A DNA stretch of 64,000 nucleotides from Sycobia sp. Sy_11 (GCA_018907035.1 JACCIC010000274.1:563604-627603), one strand, 5' to 3'. Counted from the first letter of the stretch, positions 23,431 to 35,460 are shown. Notes: generated from the sequence alone by a model not told the origin. Made by a program: numbers and translations.

Positions 23431-24957
23431 TTACTGACAACTTCGACAACCACCAATGTTCATATTTGGGGCATTTCCACCAGAACCATGTGGAAAAAGA
23501 GTACCTATTCGTGGACCTCTTGATTGTCCAGAACTAAAACATACAAAATTAATTTTTACAAAAAAATTGTATGAAAAAATTGAATAAAAATGGAACAAAA
23601 TTAAATATTAAAAATTTTAATTAGAATTTTATAGTAAACTTGTTAAATGATATTAATAATCATCTACATTTTTTTTAACATTTCTATATATTTTTATTTA
23701 TAATTTTTTTAGAAACCTTTATTCTTAACCAAAAAATAATTACAAAATAATATTTAAAATTTATTCATTTTACTTTTATTTTATTTTTATTTATTAATAT
23801 TATATGATAATTATTTTTTTATTGTAATACTTATTATATATTTTTAAAAATATATATTGTTTGTTAAAAATAGATAATGTTTTGGAAAATTTACATAAAT
23901 ATTTTGAAAATATCATCCTTATAGTTATTTAATACTCACTCAGTTAGACGACCTCTGCTATATCTGCCTGTATTAGGATTGAATAATGATTCAACACTAC
24001 GATTAAAAAGAAATAATGTTATTAGTAATAATAAATGATTTTCAATTGGTTATCTTTGTATAATACAAAATAAACAATAATTTTCTTAGTAAATGGTTAT
24101 AAAATTCTTGGATTATTATTATAAGTAATTTATGTTGAAAATAATCTGTGCTGTTATATTTGTGTTGATAATTTTATAAATTTGTGTTGATATATTTATA
24201 AATTAGTGTCATGATATATTTAAAAACTATGAGTTCATTACATTGTAAGCATATTATTCATGCAAAATCCATGAAAGTTTAAAATTAATATCCTAATTGT
24301 AAATAGTGAGTGCTAGATTTAATCTTAAAATATTAAAAAAGCTTGTAGATTTCTGTTAGGGATCACTACAAAACTTGATAAAAACTTATTAAAATTTATA
24401 CTAATACATATTAAGCAATGAAATCCGGATTTATAATAAATTATTATATAAATTATCATAAACATTATGAAATATCTTCACTACTTGATAGTACACAGGC
24501 AAAAGTATATTACTTTAATATACTATTTTAGTATTACTTTAATATACTAGTATATTACTTTAACTATACTATTTTCAAAATAGGATACTTAAAATGAATA
24601 GTTCATACACTTTTACTAAGTTTTGTCTATAAATAGAAATTATGATATATAATTATAATAATATTATTATAATTATTTATTTATAATTCTTACTTTGTAA
24701 AAAAATTTTAATCATTATAATTTGTTGCATATGGATGTGACAAATATTTGGATCGTATCCAATTTAAAGATTATTCACAAGTTTGTATACTTATGTTATA
24801 ATATAATTGTAAATAAACTGCTAATATGTTAGAAATTTGTGTTTAAGTATTTATTATTATGAACTTACAAATAATAAACAGCATCAAGAAAAGATCCGAA
24901 AAATCTGAGAACATTTCGAACTGGTTTAATTAAAGCAGAATTTGACGTGTTTGACAT
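23431..24957 (-). CDS. Small three-exon membrane protein, selenoprotein K-like (Cys form, tentative)
   Basis: Exons on the minus strand are 24957-24869, 23996-23940 and 23533-23431. All junctions have GT..AG ends, phases match (2, 2) and the total is 249 nt, giving 82 residues. The product starts MSNTSNSALIKPVRNVL. It then has a likely transmembrane or amphipathic segment (VLRFFGSFLDAVYYFVESLF, residues 16-35), then NPNTGRYSRGRL and a Gly/Arg-rich tail ending MNIGGCRSCQ. Order and size recall the SelK/SelG family of ER membrane proteins: one helix, then an Arg/Gly-rich tail with selenocysteine three residues before the end. Here the tail has TGT (Cys) codons and no in-frame TGA. The exon structure is well supported; the family name is not. 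Confidence 0.6.
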
Positions 24958-25900
24958 TTTTGTGTCAAATCTATAAACAAAACTATAAATTCTGTCAAAA
25001 TTAAAATACTAATTTCATTACAATAATCGGTCCTCACTTCTTAAGAATGTAAACAAGTAACAATTTTTACTTCTTCGCGAATGGTAAAAATCCACGCATT
25101 TCTTTGGTAACGCCCACTCTTATCAGTTAATTATACATGTATAAATAAGAATAACAATAAATTAGTCATATGTAGCTTGTCGTGTACGTAGGTTGTATTG
25201 CATCATCTGGTTATATCGCTTCGTGCACGAACGCTAGTTCTGCGCGCGCGCTACATGTGGCAGTTTCACCAACTTTAAGCTCCGCAGATGATATTGTCAG
25301 TACCAAACTTCATTGCAAAAACTTAAATAAATTATATATTTATTCACAATAATTTTATATAAATATACCATTAATTGTACAATGAATTAATTTAGAATTA
25401 TTTATCTATCTCATAAATATATTACTTTATAAAAAATTGAATTTGTACATTCACATTGTCGTTCGTTAACAATATTGATTGACATAAGGATAGTTTGACT
25501 GTCATCTGCTGTCATTATAATTCCATTACTTTATAATATAATTATATTTATTGAAACAATGCCTGTAAGGCCGATATAAATATTTATTGATTAAGTATAC
25601 GACAATCGATGTAAATAAAAATTTGAGACATATATATATATTGGATATACACAAATTAATTTAATAATATAAATTTTTGTAGTAAAAAGTGAATAAAATT
25701 TTTTCTCTGTATAATATATATTGCTTTCTTGAATGAAGAAAAAGTATTGCGATGTTATATAAATTTATATTTGTACAAAATATCACTTTTATAGTTTTTT
25801 ACTTATTGTGCTTCAGCAAGTAATATACATTATATAATTGCTGAAGTGTAGTAAGTAAAAAATGAATTCTCATCGGTGTGTGTATAGACTTATATTTTCT
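24958..25900. other. Intergenic region with a likely promoter segment
   Basis: The part at 25180-25310 is GC-richer (TGCGCGCGCGCTACATG) and lies upstream of the minus-strand gene. The rest is AT-rich with no coding signal. Confidence 0.4.
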
Positions 25901-25904
25901 TATA

Positions 25905-26325
25905 TATATTTGACCGCACGCTCTAGGAATAGAGTTGAAGCCTAAACCAGAGTGAGACAATAATACAGAGACTCGTGCTGTCTTTCTCTTACGAGCGAGG
26001 AAGTAGAGTATTAAAGGACAGAGATAGGACTAGAGTCGTGATTTCATTCTTATTCCGGGAAAAGAGTAGGGATACAGCCCGACAATAACAATGGTATTGA
26101 GTATAGGGGAAACGTATATTTCTGCTGCGCATATTTCTTCTGCTACTGCTCTCCTACTTTCCTTTTCTTCCCACTTCCTCGTTTGTAAGAGAGAGACAAC
26201 ACGACTCCCTGTATTGCTCATAGGCTTATATATTAGACCGCGCGCTCTGGGAACAGAGTTGAAGCCTAAACCAGAGTGAGAGAGCAATACAGGGAATCGT
26301 GTTGTCTCTCTCTTTATATAATTTA
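25905..26325. repeat. Dispersed repeat family R2, three pieces in mixed orientation
   Basis: Three pieces of the repeat at 15326-15610 lie here: plus strand at about 25905-26000, minus strand at 26038-26219 and plus strand at 26222-26325. Each plus piece has AGAGTTGAAGCCTAAACCAG. The minus piece reads back through GCAATACAGGGAGTCGTG, GAGGAAGTGGGAAGAAAAGG and ACCATTGTTATTGT. The arrangement makes a long imperfect inverted repeat. Confidence 0.7.
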
Positions 26326-26354
26326 GAAAAACGAGATTTTCAGTGTTCTTATGG

Positions 26355-26500
26355 TTTTCATAAACGTAAAAGGTCAGGATAAAAATGGAATTTTCTCCAA
26401 TTTTTCATAAACCTAAAAAGTCACGATAAAAATGGAATTTTCTCCAATTTTTCATAAACGTAAAAGGTCATGATAAAAATAGAATTTCCTCAAATTTTCA
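26355..26500 (+). repeat. 47-bp tandem repeat, three units
   Basis: Three consecutive 47-bp units start with TTTTCATAAACGTAAAAGGT and continue through GATAAAAATGGAATTTTC. The third is slightly diverged. Confidence 0.85.
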
Positions 26501-27050
26501 CCAAAATATTTGTGGTAAGCACTCCATAAAAAATAAAGAAACAATTTTCCAACATACTGGAGTAAGGCGACTAATATAAAACGCAGTTACAATCTCATTT
26601 ATTTTAATTCAACAACTAAATAGATTTTCCTAACAGTAATAAAATAACGCTTAAAAAATTCTCTGCTAAAGATTCTATAAAATTATGATAAATTTTTTCA
26701 AAGCCTAAAAATAAAAAGATTCGGGCACTAAACATTAGATGGATATTTTAAAAAAATTATGAACATGGTAAATAATTATGAATAAATAATGGAAATTAAT
26801 TTAAAAAATTAATAAATATTTTTTCTTTGGTCTAACAGTCCAATCAAACAAATCGAAAACACCACGTAACAATATCAATACACAAAAATAATAAAAATTA
26901 AAATTAAAAATTATAATGATAATCAGACTGTTCTTGTATACAGTCACCCCCGTAGAGTAATCTGAAAATAAAATATTAGCTGAAAAAATTTTGTTAGTAA
27001 AGTGTAATGTGACTGTCCCCAACACCCTTACCTAATTGAAGATCCAGTCC
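26501..27050. other. No gene seen
   Basis: AT-rich sequence; open frames are chance. Confidence 0.4.
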
Positions 27051-27053
27051 AAC

Positions 27054-27082
27054 GTTTCGAGCTCGCTACGGCTCCTCATCAG
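27054..27082 (-). other. Hammerhead-ribozyme-like core motif
   Basis: On the minus strand CTGATGA (27082-27076) is followed by a short stem GAGC..GCTC and then GAAAC (27058-27054), the order of the hammerhead core. One unpaired G precedes the stem, and I cannot find convincing stems I and III or a clear cleavage site. Related CTGATGA..GAAAC motifs occur in Penelope-like elements. Confidence 0.3.
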
Positions 27083-27347
27083 GGACCATTAAGGAAATTA
27101 ATTTAAAAAAATTATTTTTCGAAACTTTTCGAAATCGTCACCGAATGGTACAATTTAGATCAAAATACAATAAATTCCAAAATACAACACCAGAATGCTT
27201 TAAGGATTATGATTTTAAGGTATTTCAGTGAAATCCTGTAAGTTCCTTGAACTATAATTTCGAATCTTTTTTTATATTTTTGATATGATGTATCATCGGG
27301 CTAAATAGTTATGGTAAAATAATATTAATTTTAAGAAATATATAAAA

Positions 27348-27349
<2 letters not shown>

Positions 27350-27384
<35 letters not shown>
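27350..27384. repeat. (TA)n microsatellite
   Basis: Alternating TA inside an AT-rich region. The minus-strand frame across it is not considered coding. Confidence 0.9.
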
Positions 27385-27389
<5 letters not shown>

Positions 27390-27919
27390 AAGTATATAAC
27401 CAATGTATAAACATTAAAGTAAATATATTTATATACAGATATATATACATGAATAAGTACGAACAATAATAAATATATATTAAGTTTTTGTAGAATTAAG
27501 TAAAATCGAGAAAATAAGTCTAAACTAAGATCACTAAATCTCATGCAATATGTCATCATCCTATTTGGGCGAGAAAAACAACTTCGTAATACCTGCCGAA
27601 ATAAGGCGTTTGACTTGCGCAAGTTCATACGTCAGAAGCGGATGTTTTTCCGACAAAGGCCTTTTAGGTAGCGTAATATGTACATTAGCGATGCGCTAGT
27701 TTACAATTTTTAATATTTAATTTGCGGTAAAATCACTACCTTTAACATTTAAACCATATTATAAATAAAATGAATAATTGGCATAAAAATTATAACAAAC
27801 GTTCTTAATAAAAATGATAAAATTACATTAATATTAAGGCTAGAAATAAGAAAAATAAATAAAGATAATAGTAATAAAATAAGCCACAAAAACGAGGAGC
27901 AGAGAGAGGGATTGCGGAT

Positions 27920-28075
27920 AGTGATGGAAAAATCGGGTATATAAAGCCCCGATTTTTCTACAAAAAATCAGAAGCAGTTAGTGCCAGGGAGTGGTAGTAT
28001 CAGAAGCAGTCAGTCAAGAAGTCAGTACCAGTCAGCCAGGCAGTAGTCTCGAAGAATCTCGAGGACGTCCTACCA

Positions 28076-28142
<67 letters not shown>

Positions 28143-28300
28143 TGAGTTCAACAGCCAAATATTGAAAGTAAAAAATAAAGTTTAATTATAATTTAATTAT
28201 TATTTTCATTTTCTCTCTCCTCTGTCTTTCTCTGTTCCATTTCATCCGGGGAAGTGATTGGCCCTCCTACATGGCAGGACTGAACATGCCCTTCTTTTCT
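27920..28300 (+). other. LTR-like promoter segment with TATA box
   Basis: TATATAAA at 27938-27945 sits in the loop of a perfect 11-bp inverted repeat (27927-27937 / 27948-27958). It is followed by CAGAAGCAGT repeats, the (TC)n/(TG)n tract at 28080-28143, AATAAA near 28171 and GGGGAAGTGATTGGCCCTCC. This looks like a retroelement LTR and leader. No second LTR or coding part was found next to it. Confidence 0.35.
28080..28143. repeat. (TC)n followed by (TG)n microsatellite
   Basis: About 45 bp of TC passes directly into about 19 bp of TG. Confidence 0.95.
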
Positions 28301-28358
28301 TTATTGCACGCCAATATATATATTCTCATTTAGGGACATAAATCAGTAGGCTGAGGCG

Positions 28359-28397
28359 AATACGGATTTACTTTTGAAAGAAAAAGGAATCCGTATT
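28359..28397. other. Inverted repeat (hairpin)
   Basis: AATACGGATT (28359-28368) and AATCCGTATT (28388-28397) are perfect 10-bp arms around a 19-nt purine-rich loop. Confidence 0.7.
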
Positions 28398-29219
28398 CAA
28401 GTGAAGCCCTTGGACTCCGGTTTATCTAACCGAGCGTAGGAAGCATTTTAAAATAAAACTAGAATTGTTGTTTTTCTTATTCAATTGTTTAATAAGATAT
28501 TCCCGAGCTAGTGGAGGAAACTCCAGGCTCAAAACCAAGCCAGGGTACATCGAAGGCACAGGTATATTATAAAAATATACGTGTCTACTTCGAATAAAGC
28601 TGATGTGCACGAAAGAGTGAATATTCCCAGACGTCACAATGATTGGTAATTCACTATATTTATTGTAAATTTTCCAACCGATAATTTATATCTTCCTAGC
28701 AAAGATGCCAATCAATATCGACAATCAATGCATGTGCGTTAGAGGCTTTACCGCGGCTGGCACTGATTGGCTGAATCATGCGCGCTGCCTTAAATTTATA
28801 TACTATTTATTAATATTGCTAAAAATATAACTGTTAATATTTGCCAATATATACCTGTGGTTGCATGTCCTAAATATTTTTTAGCAGATACAGTAGAAAA
28901 ATGTTTATTATTAAATATTGATAATTATTAATATTAATGTGATTTATTAATATTGATACAAAGTAATTATTTAATTTTCGCTAAAAAGAATAAATTAAGG
29001 TATCTTAACATCATTACTGGTTTCGGGTTCGGTCTACCGCAAGGTAAGACGTCTTTATATCACGCGTAGTGCCTATAAACGTATAGAGACAGTGAATCGC
29101 GAATCGTAATAAATTTTTGTGAAATAAGTGACAGTTGTGGGAAAAAGAGGTCGTGCCTAGGCATATCCTCGAGTGAGTGTTTAAGTGCATTAGTTTAATG
29201 AACGTTTCTGAGTGCAGAA

Positions 29220-30286
29220 ATGTCTCTATCCCTCAAAGTCAAAAAATCTCCAAGATGACGAATTGAAAGGTATCATATTCTCAAATGGCACAGCACACAG
29301 TTTCCGAAAAGAGAAAAGGCAATTGTTACAGATGCAATCGAAGGCTTGCAAATCAAAGATTATGTAGTTTATATTGGCAGGTTAATTGGTCCTGAATAGT
29401 AAACAAAGTTTCTACAACTAAGGTAGACATAGGTTCTCACTTTCTGTCTATAAGACCTCTTGTGTCTAAATAAAAACGTTTTATTATATAAAACGTCTGC
29501 CCGATTATTCCACATACCGTTATCGAAGCAAAATTACGAGAACTCAACGTTAATCCTGCTTCACAAATAATTTTATAAGTGCAGGGATCAACGAGTCTGA
29601 ATACTCTCACATTATGAGTTTTAGAAGACAGCTACATATAAACCCCGAAGATGACGGAAAGCTTACAGATTCACTTTGAAGGTACAATTTATTGGATTTA
29701 TATAACAGGTGAGAAGCTCGCTTGCTTCCTCTGTAAGGAAGAGGACTACCTCGTTAAATATTGTCATAACATGATAAACAAAATTCCGACCTCTTAGCCT
29801 TTAGCCGACAACGATGACTCTACTTTTTCCGATATCATGTCTACTTTTAATTTTACAGCTCGCCCAATACCGCAAGTTTCTGAGGTTTTAAATACTATTT
29901 ACATAACAGGATTTCAGAGGACGCGTGTTATGAATTCTAGCAATAATGAAGGTAATTTAAATAATATAACAGAAAACATAGCGTCTACCAGAGATGTTAA
30001 GCACATTCTACGAAACAGTCAAAATAAAAAAAGACCGAATAAAAATAAATGTTCACAAACAGAAGTCGATATGCTATTCAAGCTCGCCAAAGAACACATA
30101 GAACAAAACGCTAGCTCATATCTTATAAATGATAATAACTTCGTGGTCTTACTTCAAAAAACATACGGTAGCAAGCATATACCGGATATAGTACTAAAAT
30201 ATACATTAAAAATTAGAGATCTAATAAAAATGTTGAATGATACGATGCGACAGATTAATGACGATACACTAGGCACGAATAGGTAG
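29220..30286 (+). pseudogene. ORF1 (gag-like) of the non-LTR element
   Basis: After ATG 29220, frames carry FPKREKAIVTDAIEGL, DYVVYIGRLIGPE, QIHFEGTIYWIYITG and then CFLCKEEDYLVKYCHN (about 29700-29770), a CCHC-like zinc knuckle of RNA-binding gag proteins. An open stretch at 29837-30286 is polar and ends the ORF. Several frame changes and stops between 29250 and 29640 break the gene. Its role in a live element would be to coat the element RNA. Confidence 0.65.
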
Positions 30287-30389
30287 AATGATCAAAAGGC
30301 TAGAAGCTCCAAAACTAATGGAAGGATACGAATCAAGCTCTACAGAAGAATTCACATAAAGCACTAGAATATATATATATTACTCATTC

Positions 30390-32486
30390 GATATGAAAAT
30401 AATTTTTTGGAATTCACGAAGTATTATAAGCCGCAAATAAGAACTCCAAGTCATACTCCAAGATATAGACATTTTCATTGTAGTTGAATCATGGTTAAGC
30501 TCGAAAATTAAAACCTTTCAAATCCCCGGTTTCTTGACCGTTTGTATTATAGATAGAAGAATTTTTTTTGTTTTTTTCGTAATATAGATAGAATATAGAT
30601 AGAAGCTATGCGGCAGGAGGCGGGATTCTTGTTTTGATACGCAGAAACGTAGCATTTAAAGAAATTGTAAATATTAAATCTTCGCACAAATCTGTCGAAA
30701 TATGTGGTCTGAAAATCACCAACAACGAATCCTGCCTTAAATTTGTATATATGTTATCGAGCTCCAAGACGAGTGCTAAATATTGCTGAATAAAAAAGTA
30801 TAATCAGTAATTTAAAATCTAAAAACAACAATATGATTATAGGTGATTTCAATGCGCATTATATTGCTTGGAATTGTGCTAAATCATGTAAAAATAGAAA
30901 AAAATTTATTAGAAAGCATCGAATTTTTTGAACTTTTTATTCATAATCTAAATTCCATTACGCACACTGACTCCACCTCACAATCTAATTTTGATCTTGT
31001 CATTTCTAAGCACATTCTAGACGACAAAATTGATAGTTATGTTCATGCCGATACTTGGGGCTCGGACCATTATCCGACATCTATATATTTAAACGTACAA
31101 AAATATTTATACACCAAAAAATCCTTCAAAATACGATCTGTACGAATTGACTGGAATAATGTAAAGCTGAAACTAAAAAACTCGTATGATAATTTTTTAT
31201 ATGAAGAGTATGGCAGTATGTCTGCCGATCAAAAATATTATAAATTTTTAGAAATTATAACTGATTCTATTCAAAAATGTACTCCAACTAGAAAGAATGT
31301 GAGCGACCTAATACATCGCAATCGTGTTTCCTGGTGGGATGAAGAGTATCAAGCAATGAAACAAAAAAGAAAGATCAATTTTTCAAAATGGGAGAAAACT
31401 AAAGAACTGGATAACCTTATCGAATATAAAAAAATATCGGCTACTGAAAGAAATTTTTTAATACAAAGAAAAAAAATAATTATAAAAAATTCACGGATAC
31501 CTTGAATTCTAAAACTAGTAGACATACGTCTGGAATAATGCTAGAATTTTTAAGAATAAGTGAATAAAAATAACCCCATCACACATCGGTGAAAATCTAC
31601 AAATGCAAAATCAACATCAAGCTATAGAGAAAATTTGTCCTCTATGAGCCGCGACTGATCCTAACTGGTTTCCTAGCTGAAAAAAGAATCAATTTTTTAA
31701 AAGTGATTTTACATTTGAGGAATTTAACATAGCGTTAGATTCGAGAAAAGTTAGCTCTTCGCCTGGTCTAGATGGTATCGATAATGTTGTTATAAAAATG
31801 TTACCCATTCAATACAAGCTACTTTAATTATCCATTCAATACAAGCTACTTTAATTATCCATTCAATACAAGCTACTTTATACTTTTATTACACATTTTT
31901 AACTATATGTTACCTCTGGGAGAGAAGCATATATTTATTTTGCAAAAAACGGATGGAATAAGTTTGTGACCTATTGCCTTAACCTCTACATTATGTAAGC
32001 TTTTTGAGACTATTATTAAAAATGAATTTCAGTGGTGGATTGAAATGAATCATTTACTACCCAATATCAAAGCGGATTTCACAAAGGCCTCTTCTGTATA
32101 AATAATATACTAATTCTACTATTGATATTAAAAAAAGACTAAAATGTAAAAAAGAATTCTTTGGTATTTTTCTAAACGTATGTTCAGCTTTTGATAATGT
32201 AAATAGTGATTTGCTAATACAAAAATTAGCTGATATTGGATGTTCACAAAATATAATACAGTTCGTAAAATTTATAACATACGAAAGAATGGTACACACT
32301 AGTGACACTGAACAATTCAGATATTGCTATAAAGGTGTTCCGCAAGGAGGAGTCTAAAGCCCTTTATTCTTTATTATGTGTATAATATTTTTGATAATTT
32401 ACCGAGATAGATAGTCTCTTAATTTACAGATAATATTCGACTATTTTCAATCAATAAAAAGTCGCTCGAAAAGGCAGTGAAAAATA
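30390..32486 (+). pseudogene. ORF2 5' part: endonuclease and start of reverse transcriptase
   Basis: MKIIFWNSRSI near 30394 is the start of an apurinic-type endonuclease. ViGDFNAH-like and NFDLVIS...WGSDHYPTSIYL (30840-31090) are its conserved end. SWWDEEYQAMKQKRK follows as the linker. Reverse transcriptase motifs are SSPGLDGIDNVVIKML (31755), NVCSAFDNVNSDLLIQKL (about 32180) and KGVPQGGV followed by SPLFFIM (about 32330-32375). Stops and frame changes are many, for example at about 30450, 31503 and 32355. A 27-bp in-frame triplication lies at about 31803-31881. Confidence 0.8.
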
Positions 32487-33255
32487 TTAACCTTTAGACT
32501 GCCGGAAAATCAATATTTTGACGCAACAAAAAAACTTCTTCAATCTTTATTTTTAGACTAAAATATGCATAACCTTAATAGAATTTTTACTTTTTACAAA
32601 CATTTAAGATAAATTTACCCCTTTACACCCCTTTTCACCCACCCGACATCCCTTAAAACTATCATTTTTACTTTGCACAAGCGGTTTTTTCTTTTTATCG
32701 ATCTGACCATAATTGCAACGAAATATACTTTCAACAAAGTTTTTGTTACTACAATCGAATACAATTTAATATAAATTTATCTCTCCCCACCCCCTTTCAA
32801 CCCTTCTTTACCCTTATTTACCGTTCTATGCCTTGTACTACCATTTGTATTATTTTTTTTTAAAAAAATGCGTTGCTTTGTTTGCAAATATCTAAAATTA
32901 TCAACGTAATATATTTTATTATTTTGATAAACATTTTAGTTACTGAATTAATTTTTTTCACTTCAACCCCCCCCCCCGCCATCCCTCCCTCCCGCCTATA
33001 TTTATGATGCTTTCATCTTAGGTTTTTTTGGAAAAATATGTTGCTTTTTTTGCATGTGGCTTATAAATAGATTTATTTTCATAAAATAATTTTTATGAAA
33101 AATTAACATAGTGAATTAGAAATAAATTTATAAATTTTTCTCTTGCATAAGAAAACTGGGAGATATAACTCCAAATTTATTGAATTTACATATTTTTTAT
33201 TGAAAATACAGTATTTTTTTCGTTTTATTTCTTATTATACAAACTGCGTAATACA

Positions 33256-34847
33256 ATGAATGTAGAAAACAATGTTTGGAGTAGTGGAGAGTCAGAGCCT
33301 GAAGAAGATGTTAGAGATAGAGGCATTGCGAGTGATATTGATTCAAATGATATCCCAAATGATGACTACGAAGCACCTGACGTATACTTTGATCCTTATT
33401 TTTATCCGTCGATAAAAGATTTTCCTGACAAAGCTCAACTACGTCCTGAAGTGTCAATAAATAAAATAACAACATTAGAATGTTTTAAATATATTTTAGA
33501 CCCATTTCTTGTAAACCTTATTGTAGAACAAGCAAACCTATTTCAAGAGCAGAATCCTGAGCCAACTCGAAAAAACATGAAACCATGGACTGATTTGACT
33601 GAAGATGAACTATGGATATTTATTGCTTTGTCAATAAATATGGGCCATGTTGTGAAAGGACAATTGAATCACTATTGGAATAAGGATCCATTGTTGTATA
33701 CTCCAATATTTGGCGAAACTATGCCCCGAAACCGATATCATCAAATTTTAAGATATCTTCATTTTTCTAATAATTTAGAGGTTTCTAACCACCCTTTGAA
33801 AAAAATTAAACCAGTGATTGATTATTTGAAAAATAAATTTTTTAGCACAATTATTCCAGGTAAAAAACTTTGTATAGACGAAAGCTTAGTCTTGTGGAAA
33901 GGAAGACTTAAGTTCAAACAGTTCTTACCTTTGAAAAGAAAATGATTTGGACTGAAGTTATTTGAATTAGTAGATTGTGACACAGGTTTTCTTTTAGATT
34001 TTATTGTATACACTGGTGCAGACACTGATTATGATAAATTTGATTTAGGCGTTTCTGGTGACATTGTTGCACATCTTATGCAACCTTATTGTAATGTTCG
34101 ACGTCAATTATTCATTGATAATTGGTACACTTCACCACAACTTGCGGAATATCTCCACGATAAAGAAACTGGCCTTTGTAAAACTGTGAAAAAGAATCGA
34201 AAAGGAATACCTACTCTTGAATCGAAGTTGAATCGTGGTGAAACACAAGTTGCTCATACCGATAGTTGGATAGTGATCAAATGGATGGATAAAAAAGAAG
34301 TTTATGTTTTAACAGTTATTCACGAATTTGAGTACTGTGCCACTGGTAAAAACATTATAAAACTAATGAAGATATTATGAAACCAAGTTGTATTCATGAC
34401 TATAACAAAAATATGGGTAAAGTTGATGATATCGACAGACAGTTGTCTATGACAGAGACAATCCGCAAATGTAGGAAATGGTATAGAAAACTATTTTTTC
34501 ATCTTCTTGACTTGATGTTGACGAATTCTCATAAATTATATGAGATGCTGACTACAACTGAAATTTCATTCTCCGATTTTCGATTGAGCGTAGTGAGAGA
34601 AATTCTAAAACTAGACATTGAAAAAGTTCCAGCTCTATCTCTTGCACCTGGAATTGGACTAAACGGTCGCCATTTTCTTAGAAAAATTAAATCTGAAAAG
34701 AGTGATAAACCATTACCACGTCAATGTGCTTTATGTCATATGCTCAACAAAAAGTCCCGATCTACATATGACTTTTCAATATGTTCTAAAGCTCTATGTA
34801 TTGAACCTTATTTTAAAATTTATCACACTAAAGAATCTTTACCATAA
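33256..34847 (+). pseudogene. piggyBac transposase with one stop and one frameshift
   Basis: The frame starts MNVENNVWSSGESEPEED with the acidic N terminus usual for piggyBac. The core holds the three catalytic Asp contexts: CIDESLVLWKGR (about 33875), FIDNWYTSPQLAEYL (about 34115) and NMGKVDDIDRQLS (about 34410). The C terminus has a Cys-rich finger, QCALCHM..., ICSKALC, YFKIYHT. TGA at 33943-33945 interrupts the frame, and a one-base loss in an A-run near 34350 shifts it; otherwise it is open through to TAA at 34845-34847. Length without the breaks is about 530 residues, slightly short of the family average. This copy is recently dead. Confidence 0.95.
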
Positions 34848-35456
34848 GTTAGAATTCTTACACTAAAGTATTTAAAATCTGTATAATATTACCAAAAAAA
34901 ACAAAAAAAAAACAAAAAAAAAAGAAACAACTCTGCCAGTCGGTCCCAAGCCCGTGCTCAAAAGAGAAGGGTGTTTCGTAATCGTTGACGCGAGACAAAA
35001 GGGGTAGTTTGTGATGAGTACCCTATTTTAGGGATGCTTTTTGGACTTATTATAATTTAATCATTGGATTCAGAGTCAAAAAATACTCCGGAAATGTGTA
35101 GTTGCATTACAAAATAAATGAAACTTGAATCCCGTGTCTAAAGGGGTGAAATACCTTCAAAACAACCCCTAAAATTGTACTAACAACCCTTTAAAATATT
35201 TTAAATAGTTAACTAAATCGATAAATCTAACTTATATAATATTATTATGAAGAAAGAAGTACTTTTTACCATTAAAAAATAATATTTTTAAAATTTGAAA
35301 TTTTTAACATTAGCAGTTCCGTTCCCTGCCGGAAAATCAATATTCTGACGCAACCCCTGATCGACACTTTGTGTATGATCAATCGTTGATATAAGATACC
35401 TTATATACCAGTTTTCTGAGGGCGATATGCTCTTTCAAATACCGGCAGTCTAAAGG
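34848..35456 (+). other. piggyBac 3' non-coding part
   Basis: It contains an A-rich tract (34892-34931), the subterminal repeat and the right terminal repeat. Confidence 0.8.
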
Positions 35457-35460
35457 TTAA

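Larger units (their letters stand above)
32491..35456 (+). mobile_element. piggyBac-type element, 2966 bp
   Basis: TTAA flanks both ends (32487-32490 and 35457-35460). The terminal inverted repeats are 15 bp and identical (CCTTTAGACTGCCGG). A 29-bp subterminal direct repeat occurs at 32499-32527 and 35326-35354, with one difference. The 5' non-coding part (about 32600-33180) holds three diverged units of about 170 bp, each starting with a C-rich block. Confidence 0.97.

Noticed and set aside
27293..27628. 111-codon minus-strand frame
   Set aside because: It runs through a (TA)n tract and AT-rich sequence; composition explains the lack of stops.
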